A stretch of 64,000 nucleotides of DNA from Alistipes muris (GTDB taxonomy: Bacteria; Bacteroidota; Bacteroidia; Bacteroidales; Rikenellaceae): contig NZ_CALPDD010000003.1 of the NCBI RefSeq assembly GCF_943193205.1, positions 1 through 64,000 of the forward strand. The letters are read 5' to 3'. Shown piece by piece: positions 46,967 through 56,936 of the stretch. A program made the position numbers and the translations under genes. The notes under the pieces were generated by a model. It did not search any database. It was not told the DNA's origin and saw nothing but the letters and a program-made list of their open reading frames with translations. The stretch's first letter is position 1. Every line of letters begins with the position of its first letter.

Positions 46967-47860
46967 GTGAAACGATTCGCTTTTCTGCTCGGTCTGCTCG
47001 CGATTGCGCCGTCCTGCAACAGGGACGACGTAATCGTGACCGACCAACCGACCGACCGGGCCGCCTGCAACCGGGTTTGCGAATACCTGCCCGCCCCCGG
47101 TCAGTTCATCAACGAAACCCGCACGCTCCGCACCATGGACGAAGCCTGCCACTGGGCCGAGGAACAGCTCGCCAGCCCCTACGGCTGTGTCTCGCTGGGC
47201 AGTTTCGGCGGCTGCATCGTCGTGGGATTCGACCACCGCGTCGCCTGCACGGGCGGCTACGACCTGGCCGTCGGCGGCAATCCGCTCGCCTCCTCCTCCG
47301 AACCGGGCATCGTGTGGGTCATGCAGGACGAAAACGGCAACGGCCTGCCCGACGACACGTGGTACGAACTCAAGGGCTCGGAATACGGCAAGAACGGGAC
47401 ATGGCAGGATTATGCCGTGACCTACTACCGCCCCGAGGACGACGGCGCGGCAGTCCGCTGGGAAGACAACCGAGGGCAAAGCGGCACCATCGACCGGGTG
47501 AAGTACCATCTCCAGCCCTCCTACTATCCCGCATGGGTCGACGCCGCAAGCTACACGCTGCGCGGCACCCGGCTCGAAGCCCGCAACTACTTCGACGAAC
47601 AGAAAGGCGAGTGGGTCAATCCGCCCTACGAATGGGGCTACGCCGACAATTTCAGCAGCATCGACCGCCTCGCCGGAGAGGGACCCGACGCCAACCGTTT
47701 CCGCATCGCCGACGCCGTGCGGGCCGACGGCACGCCTGCCGGGCTGGCATACATCGACTTCGTGAAGATTCAAACGGGCGTCCTCGCCCAAAGCGGCGAC
47801 CTGGGCGAAACGTCGACCGAAGTATTCTCCGTCCGCGACCTCAACTTCAACGCCGAATAA
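46967..47860 (+). CDS. surface lipoprotein of the B12 operon
   Basis: 297 residues with a GTG start 13 nt after the previous stop. Signal peptide with Cys at 17 (IAPSC). The mature part contains SLGSFGGCIVVGFDH, NPLASSSEPGIVWVMQDENGNGLPDDTWYELKGSE and a C-terminal IDFVKIQTGVL, a beta-sandwich pattern seen in Bacteroidota 'cell surface protein' lipoproteins. No enzyme motif was recognised. Operon position suggests a part in cobalamin capture. Confidence 0.72.
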   Translation: MKRFAFLLGLLAIAPSCNRDDVIVTDQPTDRAACNRVCEYLPAPGQFINETRTLRTMDEACHWAEEQLASPYGCVSLGSFGGCIVVGFDHRVACTGGYDLAVGGNPLASSSEPGIVWVMQDENGNGLPDDTWYELKGSEYGKNGTWQDYAVTYYRPEDDGAAVRWEDNRGQSGTIDRVKYHLQPSYYPAWVDAASYTLRGTRLEARNYFDEQKGEWVNPPYEWGYADNFSSIDRLAGEGPDANRFRIADAVRADGTPAGLAYIDFVKIQTGVLAQSGDLGETSTEVFSVRDLNFNAE

Positions 47861-47862
47861 CC

Positions 47863-48951
47863 ATGCGCGCCGTCCGAACGCTCTTTCGACACATCGCCGC
47901 CGCCCTGCTGCTTGCCGCTTTCACGGGCTGCATGAAGTGGGACTACGGCCCGACGGAGGAGTTCGCGGCGCCGGACGGCGGGCTGTTCATCCTCAACGAG
48001 GGCAATTTCCAATACGGCAACGCCTCGCTGTCGTACTACCACCCTGCAACGCGCCAGACCGAAAACGAATTGTTCCGCCGCGCCAACGGGTTCAAACTGG
48101 GAGACGTGGCGCAGTCGATGACCATTCGCAGCGGCGTGGGCTGGGTGGTCGTGAACAACTCGCACGTCATCTTCGCCATCGACCTCCGCACGTTCCGCGA
48201 GACGGGCCGCATCACCGACCTGACTTCGCCGCGCTACATCCATTTTCTGTCCGACGAAAAAGCCTACGTCACCCAGCTGTGGGACAACCGCATATTCATA
48301 GTGAACCCCAAGCGCTACGAAATCACGGGTTACATCGAGTGCCCCCGCATGACGATGGAGAACGGCTCGACGGAACAGATGGTGCAGCACGGCAAATATC
48401 TTTTCGTCAGCTGCTGGTCCTATCAGAACCGGATTCTGAAAATCGACACCGAGACAGACACGGTCGTGGACGAACTGGTCGTCGGGGCGCAGCCCGCATC
48501 GCTCGTGATGGACAAGTACGGCAAAATGTGGACCGTGACCGACGGCGGCTACGAAGGCAGCCCCTACGGTTACGAAACGCCCTCGCTCTGCCGCATCGAC
48601 GCCGAAACGTTCACCCTCGAAAGGGTCTTCCGCTTCGGTCCCGACAGCCAGCCCTCGGAATTGCAGCTCAACGCCGCGGGCGACCGGCTCTACTGGCTCG
48701 ACAGCGACGTCTGGCAGATGGAGGTGACGGCCGCACAACTGCCCGCAGAGCCGTTTCTCGGATTCCGCGGCACCAAATACTACGGGCTCACTGTCGACCC
48801 CTCAAACGGCGACGTCTACGTGGCCGACGCCATCGACTACCAGCAGCCGGGCATTGTCTACCGCTGCTCGGCCGAGGGCGAACCGCTCGACGAATTCCGC
48901 GTCGGCATCACCCCGGGCGCATTCTGCTGGAACAACGGACCACGGCCATGA
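47863..48951 (+). CDS. btuG: BtuG-like beta-propeller lipoprotein
   Basis: 362 residues. Lipobox FTGC (Cys23). The rest is a YncE-type seven-bladed propeller: LFILNEGNFQYGNASLSYY, RYIHFLSDEKAYVTQLWDNRIFIVNP, FVSCWSYQNRILKIDTETD, TVDPSNGDVYVADAIDY. BtuG proteins of Bacteroides bind cobalamin at the surface with very high affinity and cap BtuB. The gene overlaps the BtuB-like receptor by 4 nt, supporting a complex. Confidence 0.85.
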   Translation: MRAVRTLFRHIAAALLLAAFTGCMKWDYGPTEEFAAPDGGLFILNEGNFQYGNASLSYYHPATRQTENELFRRANGFKLGDVAQSMTIRSGVGWVVVNNSHVIFAIDLRTFRETGRITDLTSPRYIHFLSDEKAYVTQLWDNRIFIVNPKRYEITGYIECPRMTMENGSTEQMVQHGKYLFVSCWSYQNRILKIDTETDTVVDELVVGAQPASLVMDKYGKMWTVTDGGYEGSPYGYETPSLCRIDAETFTLERVFRFGPDSQPSELQLNAAGDRLYWLDSDVWQMEVTAAQLPAEPFLGFRGTKYYGLTVDPSNGDVYVADAIDYQQPGIVYRCSAEGEPLDEFRVGITPGAFCWNNGPRP

Positions 48952-51002
48952 AAACACCGACCGCCCTGCTCCTCGGCCTGCTCGCAGCGCTGCCGCTCAC
49001 GGCACAAAACGACTGGACGAAATGCACGCACCCGATTGCCGGAGTGACGGTCGTCGGGCAGCGCCCCATCAAGGAGACAGGCGTGCAGCGCACCCGGTTC
49101 GATTCCGTGGCGCTTAAGGAGAACATCGCCCTTTCGATGGCCGACGTGCTGACGTTCAACTCCCCGATTTTCGTCAAGAACTACGGCCGTGCGACCCTCT
49201 CGACCGTGGCGTTCCGGGGCACTTCGCCCTCGCATACGCAGGTGACGTGGAACGGCATGCGCATCAGCAATCCGATGCTCGGCATGACCGACTTCTCGAT
49301 GATTCCGTCTTACTTCGTCGACGACGCATCGCTGCTGCACGGCACCTCGTCGGTCAACGAAACGGGCGGCGGACTGGGCGGCGCGGTAAAGCTGGCAACC
49401 AAGCCTATTTCGACCCGGGGATTCGGGCTGCAATACGTGCAGGGCGTCGGCTCGTTCCGCACTTTCGACGAGTTTCTGCGGCTGACCTACGGCAACGACC
49501 GCTGGCAGTTCTCGACCCGTGCGGTCTGCTCCTCGTCGGCCAACGACTACAAGTACCGCAACCGCGACAAGAAAGAGAACATCTACGACGCCGACAAGAA
49601 CATCGTCGGCTCCTACTACCCCATAGAGCGCAACCGCAGCGGCGCGTTCCGGGACCTGCACGTTTTGCAAGAAGTCTATTGCAACACCGGGCGCGGCGAC
49701 CGCTTCGGGCTGAACGCGTGGTACATCCGCTCGAACCGCGAACTGCCGATGCTCTCGACCGACTATGCGTCGGACCTCAGGTTCGAGAACCGCCAGCGCG
49801 AGGAGACTTTCCGCGGCATCGTGTCGTGGGACCACCTGCGCCGCAACTGGAAAGTCGCCGCCAAGGCGGGCTATATCCACACCTGGATGGCCTACGACTA
49901 CCGGCGCGACGTGGGCAACGGCACAATGATGCCCATGACCCGCTCGCGCAGCCGGATCGACACGTTCTACGGGCAGGCCGACGGCGAATACAGCATCGGC
50001 GGCAAGTGGCTTTTCACCGCTTCGCTCTCGGTCTACCAACATCTGGTCCGAAGCGCCGACAAAAACATCATTACGCAGGAGGGCAACAAGGCGATAGTCG
50101 GCTACGACAAAGGGCGCATCGAACTTTCGGGCAGTCTCTCGGCCAAATGGCGGCCCGTCGAGCGTTTCGGCGTTTCGGTCGTCCTGCGCGAGGAGCTGTT
50201 CGGCACGGAGTGGACGCCCCTCATCCCCGCCCTTTTCCTCGACGGCGTACTTTCCGAGCGGGGGAACGTCGTAGCCAAAGCCTCCGTCTCGCGCAACTTC
50301 CGCTTCCCCACCCTCAACGACCTCTATTTCCTGCCGGGCGGCAATCCCGACCTGCACAGGGAGAGCGGCTGGACCTACGATGCGGGGATTTCGTTTGCCG
50401 TGGGCAAGGCGGAACGCTACAAGCTGAGCGGGTCGGCAACGTGGTTCGATTCGCACGTCGACGACTGGATTATCTGGCTGCCGACGACCAAAGGCTTCTT
50501 CTCGCCGCGCAACCTCAAGAAAGTCCATGCCTGCGGCGTCGAACTGCAGGCGAACCTCTCCGTAGCGCTGGCCCGCGACTGGAGACTGGACCTCGACGGC
50601 ACCTACTCGTGGACCCCGTCGGTCAACGAGGGCGCCCCGACGACCCCGGCCGACCGCTCGGTGGGCAAGCAGCTGCCCTACGTGCCCGAACATTCGGCGA
50701 CCACAACGGGGCGGCTTTCGTGGCGCCGCTGGTCGCTGCACTACAAGTGGTGCTGGTACAGCCGCCGCTACACCATGTCGAGCAACGACCACACGCTCAC
50801 AGGCCATCTGCCGCCCTACTACATGAACAACCTCACGCTCGAGAAGGGATTTTCGCTGCGCTGGGCCGACCTGTCGCTCAAAGGCGCCGTCAACAACCTT
50901 TTCGACGAGGAATACCTGTCGGTGCTCGCGCGCCCGATGCCGGGCATCCACTTCGAGCTGTTCGTCGGCATCACGCCCAAATGGGGCAGGAAAAAGCCCT
51001 GA
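48948..51002 (+). CDS. btuB: TonB-dependent cobalamin receptor, BtuB-like
   Basis: 684 residues. Signal peptide to about residue 19, TonB-box-like GVTVVGQRP, plug domain (LSTVAFRGTSPSHTQVTWNGMRISNPML) and a 22-strand barrel ending in aromatic residues (VGITPKWGRKKP is a slightly atypical end). The cobalamin riboswitch, adjacent BtuG-like gene and 4-nt overlap identify cobalamin as substrate. It imports B12 across the outer membrane with TonB/ExbBD energy. No inner-membrane BtuCDF genes are in the window. Confidence 0.88.
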   Translation: MKTPTALLLGLLAALPLTAQNDWTKCTHPIAGVTVVGQRPIKETGVQRTRFDSVALKENIALSMADVLTFNSPIFVKNYGRATLSTVAFRGTSPSHTQVTWNGMRISNPMLGMTDFSMIPSYFVDDASLLHGTSSVNETGGGLGGAVKLATKPISTRGFGLQYVQGVGSFRTFDEFLRLTYGNDRWQFSTRAVCSSSANDYKYRNRDKKENIYDADKNIVGSYYPIERNRSGAFRDLHVLQEVYCNTGRGDRFGLNAWYIRSNRELPMLSTDYASDLRFENRQREETFRGIVSWDHLRRNWKVAAKAGYIHTWMAYDYRRDVGNGTMMPMTRSRSRIDTFYGQADGEYSIGGKWLFTASLSVYQHLVRSADKNIITQEGNKAIVGYDKGRIELSGSLSAKWRPVERFGVSVVLREELFGTEWTPLIPALFLDGVLSERGNVVAKASVSRNFRFPTLNDLYFLPGGNPDLHRESGWTYDAGISFAVGKAERYKLSGSATWFDSHVDDWIIWLPTTKGFFSPRNLKKVHACGVELQANLSVALARDWRLDLDGTYSWTPSVNEGAPTTPADRSVGKQLPYVPEHSATTTGRLSWRRWSLHYKWCWYSRRYTMSSNDHTLTGHLPPYYMNNLTLEKGFSLRWADLSLKGAVNNLFDEEYLSVLARPMPGIHFELFVGITPKWGRKKP

Positions 51003-51056
51003 AACGCCACACCGGGGGCGCGGGGTTTGCAGCGTGCCAAGGCAAATCCCGCTATC

Positions 51057-52505
51057 ATGAAACATATCCTACTGCTGTTCTGCGCGCTTGCACCCGTCGT
51101 CTGCCAAGCCCATTCGGGCAAGGCACGCTATCATGTCGTCATCGACACCGACGGCGCGGCCGACGACCTGCGGGCCCTCTGCCTGCTGCTGGGCAACCGC
51201 GAAGCCGAAGTGCTGGCCGTCACCACCTCCGACGGTGCACAGCATCCCCGGCGCTCGGCATCCTGCGTCCGCGGACTGCTTCGCACGCTCCACCACGAGG
51301 GAATTCCGGTCGGCTGCGGGCGTCCGGCAGGCAGCCTCGCTCCGGCATGGCGCACCCATTCGGAACAGATATGCTGGGGCGAAACCGCCGTTCCGAACCG
51401 ATACCCCGACGCTCCGGCCCTGCTGGCCGAAACCATCGAAAACGAGGAAGAACCCGTCATCGCGGTCGCATTGGGCGCGCTCACCAATTTCAGCGACCTG
51501 CTCGCCGCCCGGCCCGCCCTGAAGAACCGCATCGCCCGCATCGTCTGGTACAACGGCTGCACCCGCCCCCACGAAAGCGCCAACTATTGCGCTGATTCGG
51601 ACGCCGCTCGCTACGTACTGGCCAGCGGCATCCCGGTGACGATGGTTTCCACCTGCGCCGAATCTCCGGTCGCCGTGACGGCCGCATGGATAGACACCCT
51701 CGCCACCGTACCCACGCCCCATGCCCGGAAAATCGTCGCCACGCATCGCACTCCGCCCCTTTCCCGGCTAATCGAGGAACAGCATCTCCAGGCATGGGAT
51801 GACCTGGCGGCACTCTGTCTCTTCATGCCGGAACTTTTCGAGCACAAGCCGCTCACCCCCACCGTCACGGCCTGCACGCTCCGCAATCCGGAAACTTTCT
51901 GCCCCGCGACGGTCGCCCTGCTGCTCGGCAAGCCCGATGCCGAAAGCCGCGTATTCTACGGATTCCCCTGCGACGCCGGATGCTACGCGCAGGACGTCCG
52001 GCCCATTATCGAACAGGCCCTCGCCCTCCACGGCCCGAGCGAATGGCGGGCGGGCGTACTGACCAACGAACTCCACGGCCACTTAGGCATCTATGCCATC
52101 ATCGGCGTCAAGATGGGCATCCGCGCCCGCGAATTCTTCAACATCGGGGTCGACGACATCTTCGTAACCACCTACGCGGGTCACTGTCCGCCCGTCAGCT
52201 GCATGAACGACGGCTTGCAGGTGGGGACCGGCGCCACCGTGGGCCACGGCCTGATACGGGTGGCGGAATGCGACACCCCGCGTCCCGAAGCGCTGTTCCG
52301 CTTCAAGAACCGGGCAGTCCGCCTGCGGCTCAAACCGCAATACGCCGACCGCATCCGCCGCGATGTCCGGCACGGCATCGAACTGTATGGCGACCTCACG
52401 GAGGATTACTGGCAGTATATCCGGCGGCTGGCCCTGCAATACTGGCTCGAATTCGACCGCCACAAGATTTTCGAGGTGCTGGCCGAGGAGCCGGAAATCG
52501 GATAG
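51057..52505 (+). CDS. nucleoside hydrolase-like / FmdE-domain fusion
   Basis: 482 residues with an N-terminal signal peptide. Residues 25-300 resemble inosine-uridine nucleoside hydrolases (VVIDTDGAADDLRALCLLL, the Ca-binding DTDxxxDD pattern; IAVALGALTNFSDLL). Residues 330-480 resemble the FmdE domain (LHGHLGIYAIIGVKMGIRAREFF, then GHCPPVSCMNDGLQVGTGATVGHG), a metal-binding module named from formylmethanofuran dehydrogenase. It is the last gene of the riboswitch operon, so it may process cobamide nucleotide loops or handle cobalt (inference). Confidence 0.75.
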   Translation: MKHILLLFCALAPVVCQAHSGKARYHVVIDTDGAADDLRALCLLLGNREAEVLAVTTSDGAQHPRRSASCVRGLLRTLHHEGIPVGCGRPAGSLAPAWRTHSEQICWGETAVPNRYPDAPALLAETIENEEEPVIAVALGALTNFSDLLAARPALKNRIARIVWYNGCTRPHESANYCADSDAARYVLASGIPVTMVSTCAESPVAVTAAWIDTLATVPTPHARKIVATHRTPPLSRLIEEQHLQAWDDLAALCLFMPELFEHKPLTPTVTACTLRNPETFCPATVALLLGKPDAESRVFYGFPCDAGCYAQDVRPIIEQALALHGPSEWRAGVLTNELHGHLGIYAIIGVKMGIRAREFFNIGVDDIFVTTYAGHCPPVSCMNDGLQVGTGATVGHGLIRVAECDTPRPEALFRFKNRAVRLRLKPQYADRIRRDVRHGIELYGDLTEDYWQYIRRLALQYWLEFDRHKIFEVLAEEPEIG

Positions 52506-52541
52506 GTTCAGCGGCTTCGGTCAAATTATTAGGCGGCTTCG

Positions 52542-52573
52542 TTTGCAGATTTCAGAAAGTTTGCCTACTTTTG
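52542..52573 (+). promoter_or_regulatory. promoter for tRNA-Ser(GGA)
   Basis: TTTG at 52542-52545, 20-nt spacer, TACTTTTG at 52566-52573, 12 nt before the tRNA. Confidence 0.82.
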
Positions 52574-52585
52574 GACCCGTAATCC

Positions 52586-52673
52586 GGAGAGGTGCAGGAG
52601 TGGTTGAACTGGCCCGCCTGGAAAGCGAGTAAACGTCAAAAGCGTTTCAGGGGTTCGAATCCCCTTCTCTCCG
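52586..52673 (+). tRNA. tRNA-Ser (anticodon GGA)
   Basis: Class II tRNA, 88 nt. Acceptor GGAGAGG pairs with TCTCTCC (one G-U) and discriminator G. Anticodon loop CTGGAAA, long variable arm (GTAAACGTCAAAAGCG), T arm GGGTTCGAATCCC. CCA not encoded. Confidence 0.95.
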
Positions 52674-53007
52674 CAAATAACATTAGGTTTCAATCATTTG
52701 CAGGATTGGCACCCAAATTTACACCCTAAAATGTAGATTTGGGTGTTTTTCTTTGAAATGGAGCAAGTAGTTTCATTGCCTCAAAAATGCAGGCATTTTA
52801 ATCGAGCGAATATAGGGGGGGGGCAGGTACGAGCAATTTTTGCGACGGATTTCCATTTTGTACCCGGATTGTATATTAAAAACATTGTTCGCTAACCAAA
52901 ATTAGGTATTTCCGCCACGATCGGACGATTCAAAATCCCCAAAACAGGCGATTGACTGAAATTCGTGGGGCGGGTAATTTTGCGCTGCAAATCAACCCGT
53001 CTCGCAA
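52674..53007. other. gene-free stretch after tRNA-Ser, before the Xus-like operon
   Basis: Contains a hairpin terminator at 52710-52749 (CACCCAAAT pairs with ATTTGGGTG, then T's), a G9 run at 52815-52823, and the xusA promoter with TAATTTTG at 52975-52982 (a weak ATTG 20 nt upstream). tRNA 3' flanks are common integration sites, but no integrase is visible here. No coding region is supported. Confidence 0.7.
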
Positions 53008-55443
53008 ATGAACATAAAGGGAATCTTAGCCGCGATATGGATCATCGGCTTTCAGTCGGCAGCCGCCCAGCCCCATCGTCCGCATGCCGGACATCACGGC
53101 CCGCACGCCTCCGCATGGCTCTCGGGAAAGGTGATGGAGAAAGACAGCACGGCCGTCGCTTTCGCCACCGTCTGTCTGAAAGGCACGAACTACGGCTGCT
53201 CCACGGACGATAAGGGGCATTTCCGTTTCAAAGCGCCGGCCGGGAAGCATACGCTGACCGTGTCGGTCATCGGCTACGAACCCGTAGAGAAAAACATAGA
53301 GACCGGCCGGGACATGAAAAACCTCACGGTCGTCCTGCAACCGGCAGCGACCGAACTCGAAGAGGTCGTTGTCACGGGCAGCGGCGTAAGCCGCGTGCAG
53401 CAGTCGCCGTTCAACGCGGTGGCGGTCGATACGAAAGCCTTGCAGAACACGACCAAGAGCCTGAGCGACGCCCTCTCGAAACTGCCCGGCATGAAGCTCC
53501 GCGAATCGGGCGGCGTGGGCTCCGACATGCAGCTGATGCTCGACGGGTTCAGCGGCAAGCACGTCAAGGTCTTCATCGACGGCGTGCCGCAGGAGGGGGC
53601 CGGGCAGGCGTTCGACCTGAACAACATTCCGGCGGGCTTCGCCGAGCGCATCGAGGTCTATAAAGGGGTGGTGCCTGTCGGTTTCGGCACCGACGCCATC
53701 GGCGGCGTCATCAACATCGTGACGAACAAACAGCGGCGCAACTGGTTCGCCGACGCCTCCTACTCCTACGGTTCGTTCAACACCCACCGTTCGAACCTTC
53801 GTTTCGGGCAGACGACCCGAGGCGGCTTCCTATACGAAATCGAAGCTTTCCAGAACTACTCCGACAACGACTATTATATCGACAACTGGGTGCGCGAATT
53901 CGAGGTGCTGCCCGACGGTACGGTTCACAAGTTTCCCGTGGACAAGAGCGACGTGAAGCACGTCCGGCGCTTCAACGACGCTTTCCACAACGAGGTCGTG
54001 CTCGGCAAACTCGGTCTTGCGGGCAAAAAATGGGCGGACCGCTTCGTGCTGGGCTTCTCCTATTCCAATTTTTACAAGGAGATCCAGACCGGCGTCTATC
54101 AGGAAATCGTCTTCGGCCGGAAGCACCGCAAGGGCCATTCGCTCTCCCCGTCGCTGGAGTATGCCAAGCGCAACCTTTTCACCGAAGGGCTCGACCTGCT
54201 CGTGACGGCCAATTACAACCGCAACGTCACGCACAACATCGACACCGCGGCCCGCTACTACAACTGGTACGGCCATTACTACGAAAAGGATAGCCGCGGC
54301 GAACAATCCTATCAGAACAGCGAATCGCGCAACACGAACTGGAACGCCACGCTGACGCTCAACTACCGCATCGGCGAAATCCACACGCTGACATTCAACC
54401 ATGTCTTCAGCGATTTCCGCCGCACGAGCCGTTCGCACGTCGGCACCTCGTCGGTGCTCACGGATTTCTCGATTCCCAAACTCACGCGCAAGAACATCGG
54501 CGGGCTCTCCTACCGGGTGATTCCGTCGGAGCGGTGGAACGCCTCGGCATTCGTCAAATATTACCTGCAATACAACCGGGGGCCCGTTTCGCGCAGCGCC
54601 GACGGCGTGGGCGACTACGTGGAGCTGGGCAGAAGCGTCTCGGCATGGGGCTGCGGTGCGGCCGGGACGTACTACATCCTGAAAGCGTTGCAGGCCAAAT
54701 GCTCCTACGAACGGGCGTTCCGGCTGCCGACCACCGACGAGCTGTTCGGCGACGAGGACCTCGAAGCGGGGCGCGCCGACCTGCGGCCCGAACGAAGCGA
54801 CAACTTCAATCTCAATCTCAGCTACGACGGCCGCTTCGGCAAGCACGGTCTCTATGCGGACGTCAGCCTGATTTACCGCAACACGAAAGACTATATCAAG
54901 CGCGGACTGGGCAAGCACGGCTCGACGCAGTACGGCATCTACGAAAATCACGGCCACGTCCGCACCAAGGGCTACAACGTCTCATTGCGCTACTCGTTCG
55001 CCCGCTGGTTCGACTTCGGCGGCACATGGAACAGCATCGACACCCGCGATTATGAGCGGCGCTGGACGGGGTCGTCGCAGCAGGAGAACATGCACTACAA
55101 GGTGCGGCTGCCGAATATTCCCTACCGGTTCGCCAACTTCGACGCCTCGTTCCACTGGCACGACCTTTTCGCCCGAGGAAATACGCTCACGGTCGGTTAC
55201 GACGGATTCTGGCAGCACGCCTTTCCGCTCAACTGGGAGAACATCGGCGACAAGGATTCAAAAGCCTACGTACCCAGCCAACTGTCGCACAACCTCTCGC
55301 TGGCATATAGTCTCAAAGAGGGACGCTACAACCTCGCTTTGGAGTGCCGCAACCTGACCGGCGCACGGCTTTACGACAATTTCAGCCTCCAGAAAGCGGG
55401 CCGCGCGTTCTATGTCAAGCTGCGCGTTCATTTCGGCAACTGA
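53008..55443 (+). CDS. xusA: TonB-dependent receptor, XusA-like
   Basis: 811 residues. After the signal peptide comes a His-rich segment (HRPHAGHHGPH), then a CarboxypepD-regulatory-like beta domain (WLSGKVMEKDSTAVAFATVCLKG ... GYEPVEKNI is the linker), a plug (LEEVVVTGSGVSRV TonB box region, FIDGVPQEGAGQAF) and a barrel ending VKLRVHFGN. With a DUF4374 lipoprotein and a PepSY protein downstream it matches the XusABC xenosiderophore system described in Bacteroides. The ligand here is unknown; iron-siderophore or haem is expected. Confidence 0.83.
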   Translation: MNIKGILAAIWIIGFQSAAAQPHRPHAGHHGPHASAWLSGKVMEKDSTAVAFATVCLKGTNYGCSTDDKGHFRFKAPAGKHTLTVSVIGYEPVEKNIETGRDMKNLTVVLQPAATELEEVVVTGSGVSRVQQSPFNAVAVDTKALQNTTKSLSDALSKLPGMKLRESGGVGSDMQLMLDGFSGKHVKVFIDGVPQEGAGQAFDLNNIPAGFAERIEVYKGVVPVGFGTDAIGGVINIVTNKQRRNWFADASYSYGSFNTHRSNLRFGQTTRGGFLYEIEAFQNYSDNDYYIDNWVREFEVLPDGTVHKFPVDKSDVKHVRRFNDAFHNEVVLGKLGLAGKKWADRFVLGFSYSNFYKEIQTGVYQEIVFGRKHRKGHSLSPSLEYAKRNLFTEGLDLLVTANYNRNVTHNIDTAARYYNWYGHYYEKDSRGEQSYQNSESRNTNWNATLTLNYRIGEIHTLTFNHVFSDFRRTSRSHVGTSSVLTDFSIPKLTRKNIGGLSYRVIPSERWNASAFVKYYLQYNRGPVSRSADGVGDYVELGRSVSAWGCGAAGTYYILKALQAKCSYERAFRLPTTDELFGDEDLEAGRADLRPERSDNFNLNLSYDGRFGKHGLYADVSLIYRNTKDYIKRGLGKHGSTQYGIYENHGHVRTKGYNVSLRYSFARWFDFGGTWNSIDTRDYERRWTGSSQQENMHYKVRLPNIPYRFANFDASFHWHDLFARGNTLTVGYDGFWQHAFPLNWENIGDKDSKAYVPSQLSHNLSLAYSLKEGRYNLALECRNLTGARLYDNFSLQKAGRAFYVKLRVHFGN

Positions 55444-55473
55444 TTTATAAACACTAAAATAAAAAATCGAATC

Positions 55474-56865
55474 ATGAAAAAAGGCCTTTACACCCGGGCA
55501 TTCCTTGCCCTTCTGTGCGCCAGCACCGCCGGCATGACGACCTCGTGCAGCGACGACAACTACGCCCCCCAACCGGCACCGGACACCGACGCCGAAACCT
55601 CCTACGTCATTGCGGCGCAGGACGACGGCACGAGCTACCTGATCACCGCTCCGTCGCTCGACGAGGGCACGGCCACCGTGCGCGGCACGGGTACGGAGGT
55701 GCTCGGCGGCTCCTACTGGGTATTCAAGAACCAGAATTACGTCTTCTCGCTGGTCTATAACAAGGGCGGCGCGGGCACGGGCGCATCCTACTACCTGAAT
55801 GCTGCGGGCAAACCCACCGAACGCTACCTCTACGAATTCAACCGCATCACCTCCTACGGCACGTGGGGCGACAAGGTGGTGACCGTCTCGACCGGCGACT
55901 CGAAGACTACGGACGCCGACGGCAACATCGCGCAGGCGCTGCTGTTCAACTACCTCGACGAGAACACCGGCGGGCAGACCGAAGGGGCTATCGACGCGGA
56001 AAACTTCCTCGGCAACGGCGAGAAAGTGACCTTCGCCGGACTGGAAGAGGCGAACGGCAAGCTCTACACCTCGGTCGTGCCGATGGGCATGAGCCGCTAC
56101 GGCATCGGGCAATGGCCGGACATGGTGACCGACACGGAACTGGTCGCCAAAGCCGACGGCGGCTCGGCCAGCAGCTCCTACACCGCCGGAACGATTCCTT
56201 CGACGCAGTATCCCGACCGCGCCTGGGTCGCCATTTACAGCGGTTCGTCGTTCGCCGAGAAGCCCGTGATCGTCTCGACCGACAAAATCGGATTCGCCTG
56301 CGGCCGTCACCGTTCGCAATACTACCAGACGATCTGGGCCGCCGACAACGGCGATCTCTACGTCTTCTCGCCCGGCTACGGCCGCACGTTCACCTCGTCG
56401 GCCGACCTGAAAAAAGTAACCGGCACCAAACCCTCGGGCGCGGTGCGCATCCGCAAGGACGCGACGGAGTTCGACCCCGACTACTACGTGAATTTCGAGC
56501 AGATCGGTACGCAGCATCCTATTTTCCGCTGCTGGCACATTTCAGGCGCACACTTTTTGCTGCAACTCTACTCCGACGGCGTGGAGGGGATGATGCAGGG
56601 CAAGGATGCCGTGACCAACGAACTGGCCGTCTTCGATGCCGAAGCGAAAACCGTCGTACCCGTGACCGGGCTGCCGTCGGACCTGGCGGGCTTCGGCGGC
56701 GAGCCCTACGGCGAGAACGGAGCCATGTACATCGCCGTGACGGTGACCGGCGGCGACAAGCCGGCATTCTATAAGATCGATGCCGCTACGGGACGTGCGA
56801 CCAAAGGGCTCGTCATCGACGCGGAATCGGTCGCCACGGCGGGTAAGCTGACCGTCCGGAAATAG
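55474..56865 (+). CDS. xusB: DUF4374 lipoprotein, XusB-like
   Basis: 463 residues. Lipobox MTTSC (Cys25). A propeller-like sequence with repeated short blades ([45 protein letters not shown]) fits DUF4374. In Bacteroides XusB is a surface lipoprotein that binds ferric siderophore and works with XusA. It starts 30 nt after the receptor gene, with a plausible AAAATAAAAAATCG leader. Confidence 0.82.
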   Translation: MKKGLYTRAFLALLCASTAGMTTSCSDDNYAPQPAPDTDAETSYVIAAQDDGTSYLITAPSLDEGTATVRGTGTEVLGGSYWVFKNQNYVFSLVYNKGGAGTGASYYLNAAGKPTERYLYEFNRITSYGTWGDKVVTVSTGDSKTTDADGNIAQALLFNYLDENTGGQTEGAIDAENFLGNGEKVTFAGLEEANGKLYTSVVPMGMSRYGIGQWPDMVTDTELVAKADGGSASSSYTAGTIPSTQYPDRAWVAIYSGSSFAEKPVIVSTDKIGFACGRHRSQYYQTIWAADNGDLYVFSPGYGRTFTSSADLKKVTGTKPSGAVRIRKDATEFDPDYYVNFEQIGTQHPIFRCWHISGAHFLLQLYSDGVEGMMQGKDAVTNELAVFDAEAKTVVPVTGLPSDLAGFGGEPYGENGAMYIAVTVTGGDKPAFYKIDAATGRATKGLVIDAESVATAGKLTVRK

Positions 56866-56936
56866 GAACCACCCCGGCAGGAGAGCGGCCCGTCATTCTG
56901 CGGACCGTTCCCTCGTCCGGACAAAACACCCGATTC

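Noticed and set aside
52674..53007. Integrated element at tRNA-Ser
   Set aside because: No integrase, no direct repeat of the tRNA 3' end was found within the window; only a terminator and a promoter are supported.
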